Positions 7,972 to 16,909 of a stretch of DNA of 64,000 nucleotides are shown here, one piece after another. Made by a program: the position numbers and the translations under genes. Every line of letters starts with the position of its first letter. Position 1 is the first letter of the stretch. Source of the stretch: Sphingopyxis sp. H050 (GTDB taxonomy: Bacteria; Pseudomonadota; Alphaproteobacteria; Sphingomonadales; Sphingomonadaceae); contig NZ_LNRZ01000005.1 in the NCBI RefSeq assembly GCF_001468265.1, positions 62,001 to 126,000 of the forward strand. The letters are read 5' to 3'. Below the pieces are notes generated by a model, which made no database searches, was not told the DNA's origin, and was given only the letters and a program-made list of their open reading frames with translations.

Positions 7972-9774
7972 ATGACGAAGAAATTGCTGACGTTGACTCT
8001 GGGCCTGTCGGGCGCCGCCGTGGCCGCCGCGCTGGTGTTGCCCGCGCTGGCGCAGGAATCGCTGCTTCCCGAGGGCTTTGGCAATCCCGCCGAAACGCCG
8101 GCGCCTAAATCCTCGCCGACGCCGTCGCCGACCGCCGCCCCGACGCCCTCCTCGCCTTCGTCGGGAACGGGTGTCGCGCCGCCCGCGGTGACTGCAACCG
8201 TCGGCACGGCCGATGAAGACGGAAGCGATGCCGAGGACGGCGAAGAGGTCGAGCCCGGCACGCTGAAATACGACCTGCCGCCGGGCGCGCGCCGCTTGCT
8301 GACGCGGATCGGGCCGTTGACGCCCGAGACCGGCGGGCTGGCGCCCGACGCCTTTGGGGTGCGCGGCCAATATGCCGCGGCGCTGATGCGCGAGACGGGT
8401 GGCGCGTTTGCCTCGCGCTGGGGCCAGATATTGCTGCGCCGCGCGCTGTCGTCGGCCATCGATACGCCCGCGACGATCAACGGCGCCGACCTTGCCGCCG
8501 ACCGCGCCGGCCTGTTGCTGCGCATGGGCGAATCGATCGCGGCGCGGCTGCTCGTCCAGTCGGTCGATTACGACCGGGCGAGCCCGCGCCTCGTCGCGAC
8601 CGCGCAGCAAACCTACCTCGCCAACGCCGATCCTGCGGGCCTGTGCCCCTATGTCCCTGCCGGCCTGGCGCATGGCGACGAGCAGGCGTGGCGGCTGGCA
8701 TCCTCGATCTGCGCGGGTCTGTCGGGCGAAGCCGGGCCCGCGGGCTGGGCGATCAGCCGGGTGCGGTCGAGCGGCAAGGTCAGCAATTTCGACATATTGC
8801 TCACCGAACGCGTGCTCGGGGCGACGGGGGCGGGACGGCGCTCGACGACGATCGAATGGGACAAGGTCGACCGGCTGACCAGCTGGCGCTTCGGCCTGGC
8901 GACCGCGACCGCCATCCCGATCCCCGCCGAGCTGCGCAAGACCGAGCCCGGCTATATGCGCGGCTGGACCGTACTCGCGCCGATGACCGACATGACCGAC
9001 CGTATCGCGGCGGCGCCCGATGCGGCGGCGCGCGGCGTGCTGTCGAGCGAAGCCTATATCTCGCTGTTGAGCTCGGCCGCGGGGCAGGAGGAGCCGCCCG
9101 AGGCGCTGGCGACCGAGATCGACGACCTGCGCAATGCCTTCGGCGCCGCGCGTGGCGGCGACCGCTATGCCGCGATGGGGAAGCTTTGGGGCGCCGGCGA
9201 CGCGACACAGCGCTATGCCGCGATGGTCGCAACGGCCCGCGCTGCGGCGGGTCTGTCGACCAGCACCGACGTCGGCGATGATCCGTGGCAGCTGATCGGT
9301 GCGATGCTCGCCGGTGGTTACGACACGCGTGCCATGGACTGGGCGCCCAAGATCATGGTGGGCAGCCGCGCCTGGGGCGTGCTCGCGGTCGGATCGCCGC
9401 GGCCGCTGAACGGGATGAGCGCGGGCAATATCGGCAGCTTCTCGGGAAGCGACGAGAGCGCCGACTATCTGCGCTCGAAATTCCTCGTCGCCGGGCTGGC
9501 GGGGCTCGGCCGGCTCGATGCCGGGCAGGCGGCGTCGGCTGCCGGCGATCTCGACCTCAACCTCGGCAAGCAGTCCCGCTGGTCGCGCGCCATTCTGGCG
9601 GCCGCGGAACGGCGCGAGCCGGGCATGGTCGCGCTGCTCGCCGCGGTCGGCATGCAGGGCGACTGGTCGAAGATGCCGCCGCATCATCTCTATTATATCG
9701 TCCGCGCGCTCCGCGAAGTCGGGCTCGGGCCCGAAGCGCGGATGATCGCCGCCGAAGCGCTGGTGCGTGTCTGA
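7972..9774 (+). CDS. Secreted protein of unknown function
   Basis: The protein has ~600 aa and was not recognised. It has a clear signal peptide (residues 1-23, KKLLTLTLGLSGAAVAAALV, cleaved near ALAQES), then a low-complexity Pro/Ser/Thr linker at ~35-65 and an acidic stretch (DEDGSDAEDGEE) before an alanine-rich helical body. No catalytic motif is visible. A periplasmic or envelope role is inferred from the signal alone. A GTG at 7969 could also serve as start. It ends 20 bp before xerD and may be co-transcribed with it. Confidence 0.7.
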   Translation: MTKKLLTLTLGLSGAAVAAALVLPALAQESLLPEGFGNPAETPAPKSSPTPSPTAAPTPSSPSSGTGVAPPAVTATVGTADEDGSDAEDGEEVEPGTLKYDLPPGARRLLTRIGPLTPETGGLAPDAFGVRGQYAAALMRETGGAFASRWGQILLRRALSSAIDTPATINGADLAADRAGLLLRMGESIAARLLVQSVDYDRASPRLVATAQQTYLANADPAGLCPYVPAGLAHGDEQAWRLASSICAGLSGEAGPAGWAISRVRSSGKVSNFDILLTERVLGATGAGRRSTTIEWDKVDRLTSWRFGLATATAIPIPAELRKTEPGYMRGWTVLAPMTDMTDRIAAAPDAAARGVLSSEAYISLLSSAAGQEEPPEALATEIDDLRNAFGAARGGDRYAAMGKLWGAGDATQRYAAMVATARAAAGLSTSTDVGDDPWQLIGAMLAGGYDTRAMDWAPKIMVGSRAWGVLAVGSPRPLNGMSAGNIGSFSGSDESADYLRSKFLVAGLAGLGRLDAGQAASAAGDLDLNLGKQSRWSRAILAAAERREPGMVALLAAVGMQGDWSKMPPHHLYYIVRALREVGLGPEARMIAAEALVRV

Positions 9775-9794
9775 CGGGCGAGATTTGTCAGACT

Positions 9795-10718
9795 ATGTCT
9801 GACGGGTCGCTGATCGACCGCTTCCTCGAGATGATGGCCGCCGAGCGCGGCGCGTCGCGAAATACGCTGGCGGCCTATCGCCGCGATCTGGTGCAGGCCG
9901 CCGAGTTGATCAACGGATCTCTCGGAGCGGCTTCTGCCGACGATCTGCGAAAATTGATGGCGGAATATCAGTCCCTTGCCGCGAGCAGCGCGGCGCGCAA
10001 GCTGTCGGCGCTGCGGCAATTCTATGCCTTTCTGCTCGATGAGGGTGACCGGGATAACAATCCGGCGCTCGACATTGCGCGCCCGGCAACGCAGCGGCCG
10101 CTGCCGCGCATCCTGACCCACGGCGATGTCGAACAATTATTTTCCCGGGCCGGCGAAGAGGCTGCTGGCGAGGCGCCGCCGGTCAATGCGGTGCGCCTGC
10201 TGTTGTTGCTCGAACTGCTGTACGGATCGGGGCTGCGCGCAAGCGAACTGGTGTCGCTGCCGCGCCGCGCGGTCGCGGGCGGGCGCGAATTTCTGATCAT
10301 TCGCGGCAAAGGCGACAAGGAACGCCTCGTGCCCTTGTCGGAGCGGGCGCGCGAAACCCTCGATCGCTGGCTGCCGCTGCTGACGGGCGCTTCGCCGTGG
10401 CTGTTTCCGTCGGGCAAGGGACATCTGTCGCGCGTGCGGCTCTTCCAGATGCTGCGCGAGCTGGCGGCGCGTGTGGGAATCGATCCCGCCGCGATCAGCC
10501 CGCATGTGCTGCGCCACGCCTTTGCGACGCACCTGCTCGAGGGCGGGGCCGATCTGCGCGCGCTGCAATTGATGCTGGGGCACGCCGATATTGCGACGAC
10601 CGAGATCTACACGCATGTCGACAGCCGGCGGCTGGTCGAGCTGGTCAACCGGCGGCATCCGCTCGCCCGCATGCCGCTTGGGTCAGCGGACGTTGACCTG
10701 ACGACGTCATCCGCCTAG
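9795..10718 (+). CDS. xerD: Tyrosine recombinase XerD
   Basis: The protein has 307 aa. It has an N-terminal SAM-like core-binding domain (residues 1-85, ERGASRNTLAAYRRDL) and a catalytic domain with all active residues: the Arg in GSGLRASEL, Lys in IRGKGDKERLVP, HxxR in SPHVLRHAFATHL, His in LGHADI and the Tyr nucleophile in TEIYTHV. It resolves chromosome dimers at dif with XerC and FtsK. The housekeeping context (next to accA) and intact length argue against a mobile-element integrase. Confidence 0.92.
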   Translation: MSDGSLIDRFLEMMAAERGASRNTLAAYRRDLVQAAELINGSLGAASADDLRKLMAEYQSLAASSAARKLSALRQFYAFLLDEGDRDNNPALDIARPATQRPLPRILTHGDVEQLFSRAGEEAAGEAPPVNAVRLLLLLELLYGSGLRASELVSLPRRAVAGGREFLIIRGKGDKERLVPLSERARETLDRWLPLLTGASPWLFPSGKGHLSRVRLFQMLRELAARVGIDPAAISPHVLRHAFATHLLEGGADLRALQLMLGHADIATTEIYTHVDSRRLVELVNRRHPLARMPLGSADVDLTTSSA

Positions 10719-10729
10719 CGACGTCCCCC

Positions 10730-11677
10730 ATGACAGCCTTTCTTGACTTCGAAAAACAGGTCGCGGCGCTCGATCGGCAGATTGCCGAGTTGCGCGAAAT
10801 GGGTGACGATCCGTCGCTCAATATCGAGGGCGACATCGCGCGGCTCGAGGACAAGTCCTCGAAATTGCTGCGCGATATCTATGCGAAGCTGACGCCGTGG
10901 CAGAAGACGCAGGTCGCGCGCCACCCCGATCGCCCGCATTTCAAACATTATGTCACGGGCCTGTTCGACGACTGGATGCCGCTCGCGGGTGACCGCAATT
11001 TCGGCGACGATCAGGCGATCCTTGGCGGGCTCGCGCGCTTTCGCGGCCGCCGCGTGATGGTGATCGGCCACGAAAAGGGCGACGATATCCCGTCGCGCAT
11101 GAAGCATAATTTCGGGATGGCGAAGCCCGAGGGGTATCGGAAAGCGATCCGCCTGATGCAGCTCGCCGACCGCTTTGGCCTGCCGGTCGTGACGCTGGTC
11201 GATACGTCGGGCGCCTTCCCGGGCATTCAGGCCGAAGAGCGCGGACAGGCAGAAGCCATCGCGCGTTCGACCGAGCAATGCCTTGCGCTCGGCGTGCCGA
11301 TGGTCGCCGCAATCGTCGGCGAGGGCGGTTCGGGCGGCGCGATCGCGTTGGCCGCGGCGAACCGCGTCCTGATGTTCGAACATGCGGTCTATTCGGTGAT
11401 TTCGCCCGAGGGCTGTGCCTCGATCCTGTGGCGCACGTCGGACAAGGCGGCCGATGCCGCGACTGCGATGAAGATGTCGGCGCAGGACCTGCTCGGCCTC
11501 AAGATCATCGACCGGATCGTGCCGGAGCCCGTCGGCGGCGCGCATCGCGCCCCCGAGGTTGCGATCAAGGCGCTTGGCGATGCGATCGCGCAGGAGCTTG
11601 ATGCGCTTGCGGGTCTGCCCGCGGAAACTTTGCTTGCATCCCGCGAGGAGAAATTCCTCGCGATGGGACGTGCCTGA
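10730..11677 (+). CDS. accA: Acetyl-CoA carboxylase carboxyltransferase subunit alpha
   Basis: The protein has 315 aa, the family's usual length. It shows the long N-terminal helix (FLDFEKQVAALDRQI), the crotonase-fold motifs VTLVDTSGAFPG and GEGGSGGAIALA, and the C-terminal SPEGCASILW. With AccD it transfers carboxyl from biotin to acetyl-CoA, the first committed step in fatty acid synthesis. It starts 11 bp after xerD and is followed by a hairpin at 11722-11750. Confidence 0.95.
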   Translation: MTAFLDFEKQVAALDRQIAELREMGDDPSLNIEGDIARLEDKSSKLLRDIYAKLTPWQKTQVARHPDRPHFKHYVTGLFDDWMPLAGDRNFGDDQAILGGLARFRGRRVMVIGHEKGDDIPSRMKHNFGMAKPEGYRKAIRLMQLADRFGLPVVTLVDTSGAFPGIQAEERGQAEAIARSTEQCLALGVPMVAAIVGEGGSGGAIALAAANRVLMFEHAVYSVISPEGCASILWRTSDKAADAATAMKMSAQDLLGLKIIDRIVPEPVGGAHRAPEVAIKALGDAIAQELDALAGLPAETLLASREEKFLAMGRA

Positions 11678-11721
11678 TCGGCGGAACCCGATCGGCGCCT
11701 TCGCGTTCCCATCCGCAGCAT

Positions 11722-11750
11722 GGCAAGCCGCCGTTCAGGCACGGCTTGCC
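11722..11750 (+). terminator. Hairpin after accA
   Basis: Perfect 9-bp arms (ggcaagccg at 11722-11730 and cggcttgcc at 11742-11750) with an 11-nt loop follow accA and are followed by TTATGGTGTTT. The weak U-tract makes it an imperfect intrinsic terminator. Confidence 0.5.
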
Positions 11751-11797
11751 TTATGGTGTTTCGGGAACAACACGCAAGCCAAGGGGAAGGTGCGTCG

Positions 11798-13294
11798 ATG
11801 AAGCGGAAGACAGGAACGAAGCTGGCGATCATGCTCGGCGCGGCGGTGGCGTTCACCGGCGTCGCCGATGCACAGCTGAAGGCGATCAAGACCCAGACCA
11901 ATATTACTGCCGCCGAGCGCAAGCAGGGCGATGAGGCGCATCCGCAACTCGTGCAGGAATTCGGCGGCGCCTATGCGGGCGCGCAGGCGGCCTATGTCAA
12001 CCGGATCGGCCAGAAGATCGCGGTGCAGTCGGGCCTGTCGCGCTCACCCAGCGACTTCACCGTCACGTTGCTCAATTCGCCGGTGAACAACGCCTTCGCG
12101 ATCCCCGGCGGCTATGTCTATGTCACGCGCCAGCTGATGGCGCTGATGAACGACGAAGCCGAACTGGCCGGCGTGCTGGGGCACGAGGTCGGCCATGTCG
12201 CGGCGCAGCACAGCAAGAAGCGTCAGTCGGCGGCAACCCGCAACACGATCCTTGGCGTTCTCGGCGCGGTGCTTGGCGGCGCGATCGGCGACAATGGCGG
12301 GCTGCTCGGCGGCCTTGGCGGACTGCTGCAGAATAATGCCATGCAGGTGGCCCAGCTCGCGACCCTGGGCTTTTCGCGCAGCCAGGAATTGGAAGCCGAC
12401 CAGCTCGGCGTCCAGTATCTGAAGAGCGCGGGCTATGATCCGCTGGCGCTGTCGACGATGCTGGCGAGCCTGGCGGCGCAGACCAACCTCGACGCGCGCC
12501 TGTCGGGCGGCGACGCGCGCTCGCTGCCCGCATGGGCGAGCACGCACCCCGATCCGGCGTCGCGCGTCCGCAACGCGCAGTCGCTCGCCGCCAAGGTCGG
12601 CGGCGCCGGCGGCGTCCGCAACGCCGATGCGTTCCTCGCATCGGTCGATGGCGTGCTCTACGGCGACGACCCCGCACAGGGGGTCGTCGAGGGGCAGGAG
12701 TTCCTGCACCCTGACCTCCGCCTGAAATTTGCGGTCCCGAACGGCTATGGCATGCAAAATGGCGCGACGGCCGTGCTGGTCAGCGGCAATGGCGGGCAGG
12801 CGCAGTTCACGACCGCGGCCTATAACGGAGACATCAACGCCTATATCGCCGCCGCGTTCAAGGCGGTCGCGGGCAATGCGCAGCTGACCCCAGGCAGCAT
12901 CCAGCGCACGACCGTGAACGGCATTCCGGCCTATTATTCGATCGCGCGCGCCAATACCCAGTCGGGGCAGGTCGATGTCACCGTCTTCGCCTATGAATTT
13001 TCGCGGACGAGCGCCTTTCACTTCGTCTCGCTGACGAAGGCGGGCGGCGCCAGCGTGTTCAACCCGATGTTCAACAGTGTCCGCCGGCTGAGCGCGGCGG
13101 AGGCGGCCGCGATTAGGCCGCGGCGGATCGATGTGGTGACGGTGGCCCGAGGCGATACGGTCGCGACCTTGGCGCGGCGCATGGCGTACAGCAGCTATCA
13201 GACCGAGCGTTTCCAGGTGCTCAACCGATTGACCGCATCAAGCCGCCTGACGCCGGGGCAGAAGGTCAAGATCGTGGTCTACGCCACGCGTTGA
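11798..13294 (+). CDS. M48 family metalloprotease with C-terminal LysM-like segment
   Basis: The protein has 498 aa with a signal peptide (residues 1-25, cleavage near VADAQ). The zinc site is HEVGH at 129-133, with a downstream acidic ligand in SRSQELEADQLG, the BepA/Oma1 pattern. A glycine-rich hydrophobic stretch lies between them. The last ~50 residues (VTVARGDTVATLARRM ... LTPGQKVKIV) resemble a LysM repeat, suggesting peptidoglycan association. A periplasmic protease acting on outer-membrane protein quality is inferred. The ATG at 11798 has AAGGGGAAGG upstream. Confidence 0.88.
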   Translation: MKRKTGTKLAIMLGAAVAFTGVADAQLKAIKTQTNITAAERKQGDEAHPQLVQEFGGAYAGAQAAYVNRIGQKIAVQSGLSRSPSDFTVTLLNSPVNNAFAIPGGYVYVTRQLMALMNDEAELAGVLGHEVGHVAAQHSKKRQSAATRNTILGVLGAVLGGAIGDNGGLLGGLGGLLQNNAMQVAQLATLGFSRSQELEADQLGVQYLKSAGYDPLALSTMLASLAAQTNLDARLSGGDARSLPAWASTHPDPASRVRNAQSLAAKVGGAGGVRNADAFLASVDGVLYGDDPAQGVVEGQEFLHPDLRLKFAVPNGYGMQNGATAVLVSGNGGQAQFTTAAYNGDINAYIAAAFKAVAGNAQLTPGSIQRTTVNGIPAYYSIARANTQSGQVDVTVFAYEFSRTSAFHFVSLTKAGGASVFNPMFNSVRRLSAAEAAAIRPRRIDVVTVARGDTVATLARRMAYSSYQTERFQVLNRLTASSRLTPGQKVKIVVYATR

Positions 13295-13312
13295 GGCGGA
13301 GTGGGCAAAGAA

Positions 13313-13342
13313 AAGGGGCGGTGGAATGATCCACCGCCCCTT
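13313..13342. terminator. Bidirectional intrinsic terminator-type hairpin
   Basis: A perfect 13-bp stem (aaggggcggtgga / tccaccgcccctt) with the 4-nt loop ATGA lies between the convergent M48 protease and Flp pilin genes and is followed by AAGCTTTT. It probably ends transcripts from both sides. Confidence 0.85.
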
Positions 13343-13398
13343 AAGCTTTTCAGTCGGCTTCCTGTTCGCCGAGGCGAGCAGGCGCCTGGCCTTAGACC

Positions 13399-13566
13399 TT
13401 AGGTGGTCTTGAGGCCACCATCGACCTTGTTGAACGTCGTGCTGACGCTCTTGCCAACCGCGGTCATGGCCGAGATGCCGGCGACGGCGATGAGAGCGGC
13501 GATCAGGCCGTATTCGATAGCGGTCGCAGCCTTGGTGTTGCGAACGAACTTTTTGATGAACTTCAT
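13399..13566 (-). CDS. Flp family type IVb pilin
   Basis: The protein has 55 aa. The short basic leader (MKFIKKFVRNTKA) is followed by the Flp processing box ATAIEYGLIAALIAVAG, a single hydrophobic helix that packs into the pilus, and a short polar tail ending GGLKTT. A TadV-type prepilin peptidase would cut it and the Tad machine assemble it at the inner membrane. No tad genes are nearby. The start at MKFIKK is chosen; an upstream in-frame ATG adds an unlikely MIVRRPD extension. Confidence 0.88.
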   Translation of the reverse strand: MKFIKKFVRNTKAATAIEYGLIAALIAVAGISAMTAVGKSVSTTFNKVDGGLKTT

Positions 13567-13702
13567 GTCTGGTCTCCTGACAATCACTTACCCTGTTGAC
13601 GGTCTGGTCGTGGTCAACATGAGCTGGTTTACGGGCAATTGGTTTTGAAACTCTTAATAACCGGGGCGCCGTTTATCCCTTCGGAATCCCGATTCTGGAC
13701 GG

Positions 13703-13882
13703 TCAGCTGCCGCTCATCGCCACAACCGACGTGGTTGAAACCTTGTTCCACATGCCGTTGGTCGAGCCGCCGACTGCCGTTATCGCAACGAGCGCGCCAA
13801 GGAATACCAAGGCCAAAATTAGGCCATATTCTACGGCTGTAGCGGCCCTGGTCGACCGCAGCAGCCCATGAAACTTGTTCAT
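13703..13882 (-). CDS. Second Flp family type IVb pilin
   Basis: This short reading frame encodes 59 aa. It begins MNKFHGLLRSTRA, continues with the Flp motif ATAVEYGLILALVFLGALV and ends in a Ser/Thr-rich tail (VVAMSGS). A ribosome site AGGGGCGG lies ~5 nt before the ATG on the minus strand. It precedes the other pilin by 136 bp on the same strand, so the pair may be one transcript. The tail differs from its neighbour, so the two are paralogues rather than a recent exact duplication. Confidence 0.82.
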   Translation of the reverse strand: MNKFHGLLRSTRAATAVEYGLILALVFLGALVAITAVGGSTNGMWNKVSTTSVVAMSGS

Positions 13883-13948
13883 TGTTCCGCCCCTAACTGA
13901 AGTTATAGTTCCCGAGGGTGCCGAGCGTCACACAGGAAGGTTAAGATT

Positions 13949-14377
13949 TTGTCGGTGTCGGACGGCGTAAATTCCGGAGCAGCAGGCCTGTTTGTCGTTG
14001 CTGCGGCGCTCGTCGATCGTGACGGACGGCTGCTCGTCCAGCAGCGCCCCGAAGGCACGCCGATGGCGGGCCTCTGGGAATTTCCCGGCGGCAAGATCGA
14101 GCCAGGTGAAACGCCCGAGCGCGCGCTGATCCGCGAGCTGGCCGAGGAACTGGCGATCGACGTCGATCATGCCTGCCTGGCACCCGCCTGTTTCGCGAGC
14201 GACATGATCGGCGACCGGCATTTGCTGCTGCTGCTGTATGTTTGCCGCAAATGGCGCGGCACCCCCGTGGCGCAGCACGCCAGCGCGCTCCGCTGGGTAC
14301 GGCCCGTCGAGCTGCACGCGCTCGCGATGCCGCCCGCGGACGAGCCGCTGATCGGGCTGCTCGAAGCGCTGATCTAG
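13949..14377 (+). CDS. mutT: MutT-like Nudix hydrolase (8-oxo-dGTP diphosphatase)
   Basis: The protein has 142 aa with a complete Nudix box starting near residue 47 (GGKIEPGE...REL.EEL). WEFPGGK before it is typical of MutT, which removes oxidised dGTP. A TTG at 13949 is taken as start because AGGAAGG ends 8 nt upstream; a GTG at 13955 is an alternative. The 3' end overlaps that of the convergent methyltransferase by 4 bp. Confidence 0.88.
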   Translation: MSVSDGVNSGAAGLFVVAAALVDRDGRLLVQQRPEGTPMAGLWEFPGGKIEPGETPERALIRELAEELAIDVDHACLAPACFASDMIGDRHLLLLLYVCRKWRGTPVAQHASALRWVRPVELHALAMPPADEPLIGLLEALI

Positions 14378-15222
14378 CCCTTGGGCTTCAGCGCGTCGGC
14401 GAGCGAGGCGGCGGCGCTACCGCGCTTGGCGGGCCGCGGTTGATCCGGATGTGGCGCCCAGCCATTGAAATAGATGACCCGGAAGGTTTCGGCCACGCGG
14501 CCGTCGGGATCGGCCTGCGCCGCAAAAGCCGCGACGATCCGCGCGGCCTCTTCGCGGGTCAGCGGCGGCGGTGCGGGCGATAGACGGCTTGCAAGACCGG
14601 CGGCGCGCAGGTCGCGCACGAGCGCGAACCAGTCGCCATAGCGCACGGTCAGCGCATCGACATCGACGACGGGCAGCGTGAAGCCGGTGCGCTGGAGAAG
14701 ATTGCCCATCGCGGCGAGGTCGATCTGAGGATGCAGGCGTGCGATCGAGCGCACGCCATCGCTCATCACCGCGCGGCGCTGGCGCGGCAGACTGCCGTCG
14801 CCGACAAATGCGCCGAGCAGCAGGCCGTCGGGCGCCAGCAGCGCGCGCAGGCGGACGAGCGCGCCGGGCACGTCGTTGACCGTATCGAGCCCGCCCGGCC
14901 ACAGGATCAGGTCGAAGCTGGCGAAGGGCAGGTCGATCGCGTCGACCTCGCCAATGAGCGCGCCGACGTTCAACGCCAGCCGTGGCCCCGCCTCCAGGAT
15001 CGTCAGTTCGCCGCCGATGCCGCGCAGATTCGCCACGAGCGCGGCATCGTGCGCGCCGATCAGCAAGATGCGCGAAAAGTCGCGCGTCACCATCGACAGG
15101 CGGTCGAGCAAGGCTTCCGCGATGATCGGGGCGAGGAAATCGGCTTCGGCCGGCTGGGTCGCCATGCGATCGCGCTGGGCGGCATGGCGGGTCGGGGAAA
15201 AGAGCGGCGGGGGCGTCGACAT
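14374..15222 (-). CDS. SAM-dependent methyltransferase, BioC/NDUFAF5-like
   Basis: The protein has 282 aa. A class I methyltransferase core spans ~50-160 with motif I ILLIGAHDAAL (a degenerate GxGxG), an acidic ILEAG strand end, and FDLILWPGGLDTVND. The C-terminal ~100 residues match the NDUFAF5/BioC-like group; mitochondrial NDUFAF5 modifies an arginine of complex I. Whether this protein does so is inference. It is divergent from comF, a common pairing in alphaproteobacteria. Confidence 0.78.
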   Translation of the reverse strand: MSTPPPLFSPTRHAAQRDRMATQPAEADFLAPIIAEALLDRLSMVTRDFSRILLIGAHDAALVANLRGIGGELTILEAGPRLALNVGALIGEVDAIDLPFASFDLILWPGGLDTVNDVPGALVRLRALLAPDGLLLGAFVGDGSLPRQRRAVMSDGVRSIARLHPQIDLAAMGNLLQRTGFTLPVVDVDALTVRYGDWFALVRDLRAAGLASRLSPAPPPLTREEAARIVAAFAAQADPDGRVAETFRVIYFNGWAPHPDQPRPAKRGSAAASLADALKPKG

Positions 15223-15266
15223 GCGCGCGCTTGTGCCGTCCAGCGCGATGCTTCACAAGTCCGTCC

Positions 15267-16136
15267 ATGAATATGGCCGTCGGCGACGCCGATATCGAAG
15301 GGCCGGCGGCTGCCGGCGATCGCCTGTTCCGCGGGCTGCGCGCCGCCGGACGGGCGATCGTCGATTACGCGCTGCCGCCGCGCTGTCCGGCATGCGGCGT
15401 GATCGTCGGCGAGGACCGGCAATTCTGCCTCGACTGCTGGTCGTCGCTGCATTTCCTCGACGGCCCTGCCTGCGCGCTCTGTTCGATCCCGCTGCCGACG
15501 GCGCTGCCGGGCAGTCCGGTCACTTGCGGCGCCTGCATGGCCGATGCGCCGCCGTTTGCCGGCGCGCCTTCGGCGGTCGCCTATGGCCGCGCCGCGCGCA
15601 CGGTCGCGCTGCGGCTCAAATATGGCCGCCGCACGGGCCATGCGCGCTTGATGGCGCAGCTGATGGCGCGCCCGCTGACGGCGCTCCGTGGCGACGCGCC
15701 GATGCTGCTCGTCCCGGTGCCGCTGCATCGCTGGCGGCTGTGGTCGCGCGGTTTCAACCAGGCGGCGCTGGTCGCCGACGCGCTGACGCGGCTGACGGGC
15801 GATCCGCACGATCATCACCTGCTGCTGCGGACGAAGGCGACAGCGGCGCTGCGCGGCAAGGGACGGCGCGAGCGCGAGCGGATCGTCGCGGGAGTCTTTG
15901 CACTGGCGCCCGATGCGAAAGCCCGTGCCGCGGGGCGGCATCTCGTGCTGATCGACGATGTTCATGCGAGCGGTGCGACGTTGCGCGCGGCGGCGAAGGC
16001 GCTGAAGCGCAGCGGCGCGGCGCGCGTATCGGCGCTGACCTGGGCGCGCGTCGTCCCCGATGCCCTGATGACGGGCAACATATTTGACTTTGCGGACGTT
16101 GATTCCGATATATTGGATCAAAGGATGACTGGATAG
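15267..16136 (+). CDS. comF: ComF family phosphoribosyltransferase-like protein
   Basis: The protein has 289 aa. The N-terminal double zinc ribbon has CPACG, CLDCW, CALC and CGAC pairs (residues ~40-95). The C-terminal type I PRTase fold has the RGFNQA loop and the PRPP motif LVLIDDVHASGATL. Named for competence in Bacillus, its exact chemistry is unsettled. The start at 15267 gives MNMAVGD. It is followed by grxC with a 4-bp gap and probably forms an operon with it and DUF1178. Confidence 0.9.
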   Translation: MNMAVGDADIEGPAAAGDRLFRGLRAAGRAIVDYALPPRCPACGVIVGEDRQFCLDCWSSLHFLDGPACALCSIPLPTALPGSPVTCGACMADAPPFAGAPSAVAYGRAARTVALRLKYGRRTGHARLMAQLMARPLTALRGDAPMLLVPVPLHRWRLWSRGFNQAALVADALTRLTGDPHDHHLLLRTKATAALRGKGRRERERIVAGVFALAPDAKARAAGRHLVLIDDVHASGATLRAAAKALKRSGAARVSALTWARVVPDALMTGNIFDFADVDSDILDQRMTG

Positions 16137-16140
16137 TCGC

Positions 16141-16401
16141 ATGGCAAAGATCGAAATCTATACGAAGGCCTTTTGTGGATATTGCGCGCGCGCCAAGGCG
16201 CTGCTCGATCGCAAGGGAGCCGATTATCGGGAACTCGACGTGACGATGGATCGCGCCGGGTTCGAGACGATGGTCGAACGCGCGAGCGGTGGGCGCACCG
16301 TGCCGCAGATTTTCATCGATGGACGGCACGTCGGCGGCAGCGACGACCTGGCCGCGCTCGAAGCGCAGGGCAAGCTCGACGCGCTGCTCGGAGCGAGCTG
16401 A
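16141..16401 (+). CDS. grxC: Glutaredoxin 3
   Basis: The protein has 86 aa and one thioredoxin fold. The active site is C12-G-Y-C15 instead of the textbook CPYC. The cis-proline motif TVPQIFIDG and GGSDDL follow. It reduces disulfides with glutathione in the cytoplasm. It lies between comF and a DUF1178 gene in close spacing, a conserved alphaproteobacterial order from memory. Confidence 0.92.
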   Translation: MAKIEIYTKAFCGYCARAKALLDRKGADYRELDVTMDRAGFETMVERASGGRTVPQIFIDGRHVGGSDDLAALEAQGKLDALLGAS

Positions 16402-16404
16402 AAC

Positions 16405-16869
16405 TTGATCGTTTTCGATCTCTGTTGCGCGGAGGATCACCGGTTCGAGGCTTGGTTCGCGAGCAGCGAGAGCTTTGCCGACCAGCAGGCGCGTGGTTTC
16501 ATCGCCTGTCCGGTGTGCGGCGATGCCGACGTCAGAAAGGCCGTGATGGCGCCGCGCGTCGGCGCGAAATCGAACCAGGTGCCCGGCGTGGCATCTGCGC
16601 CGGCAGCGGCAGACGCCAGCGAACCAGCGCCCGAAGTGGTGCGCAAGGTTATTGCCGAAATTGCCGCCAGGCAGGCCGAGATGCTGCCGCGATCGCGGTG
16701 GGTCGGGCGTGAGTTCGCCAATGCGGCGCGCGCGATGCATGAGGGCCGCGCGGCCGAAGACCTGATCCACGGTCAGGTCTCGCCCCAAGAAGCGCAGGCG
16801 CTTCGCGACGACGGGATCGCCGCGATGCCGCTCCTCGTTCCGATTGTCCCGCCCGAAGCGGCGAACTGA
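16405..16869 (+). CDS. DUF1178 family protein
   Basis: The protein has 154 aa and opens IVFDLCCAEDHRFEAWF with a paired-cysteine CPVCGDADV motif at residues ~34-42, characteristic of DUF1178; a zinc-ribbon-like N-terminus is likely. The function is unknown. The TTG at 16405 is used as start because no ATG precedes the conserved IVFDL. It is the last gene of the comF-grxC run, 40 bp before the tRNA. Confidence 0.85.
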   Translation: MIVFDLCCAEDHRFEAWFASSESFADQQARGFIACPVCGDADVRKAVMAPRVGAKSNQVPGVASAPAAADASEPAPEVVRKVIAEIAARQAEMLPRSRWVGREFANAARAMHEGRAAEDLIHGQVSPQEAQALRDDGIAAMPLLVPIVPPEAAN

Positions 16870-16909
16870 TTGACCTGCCGCATCCCGGCCCGCTACATGC
16901 GCCCTGCGT

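Noticed and set aside
6187..9687. A minus-strand open frame of over 1100 codons
   Set aside because: Only its last 367 codons are aroB. The rest is antisense to the secreted protein gene, arginine-rich and without any family motif.
9795..10718. XerD as the integrase of a mobile element
   Set aside because: Length, motifs and position before accA match the housekeeping recombinase; no attachment repeats or cargo genes are near.
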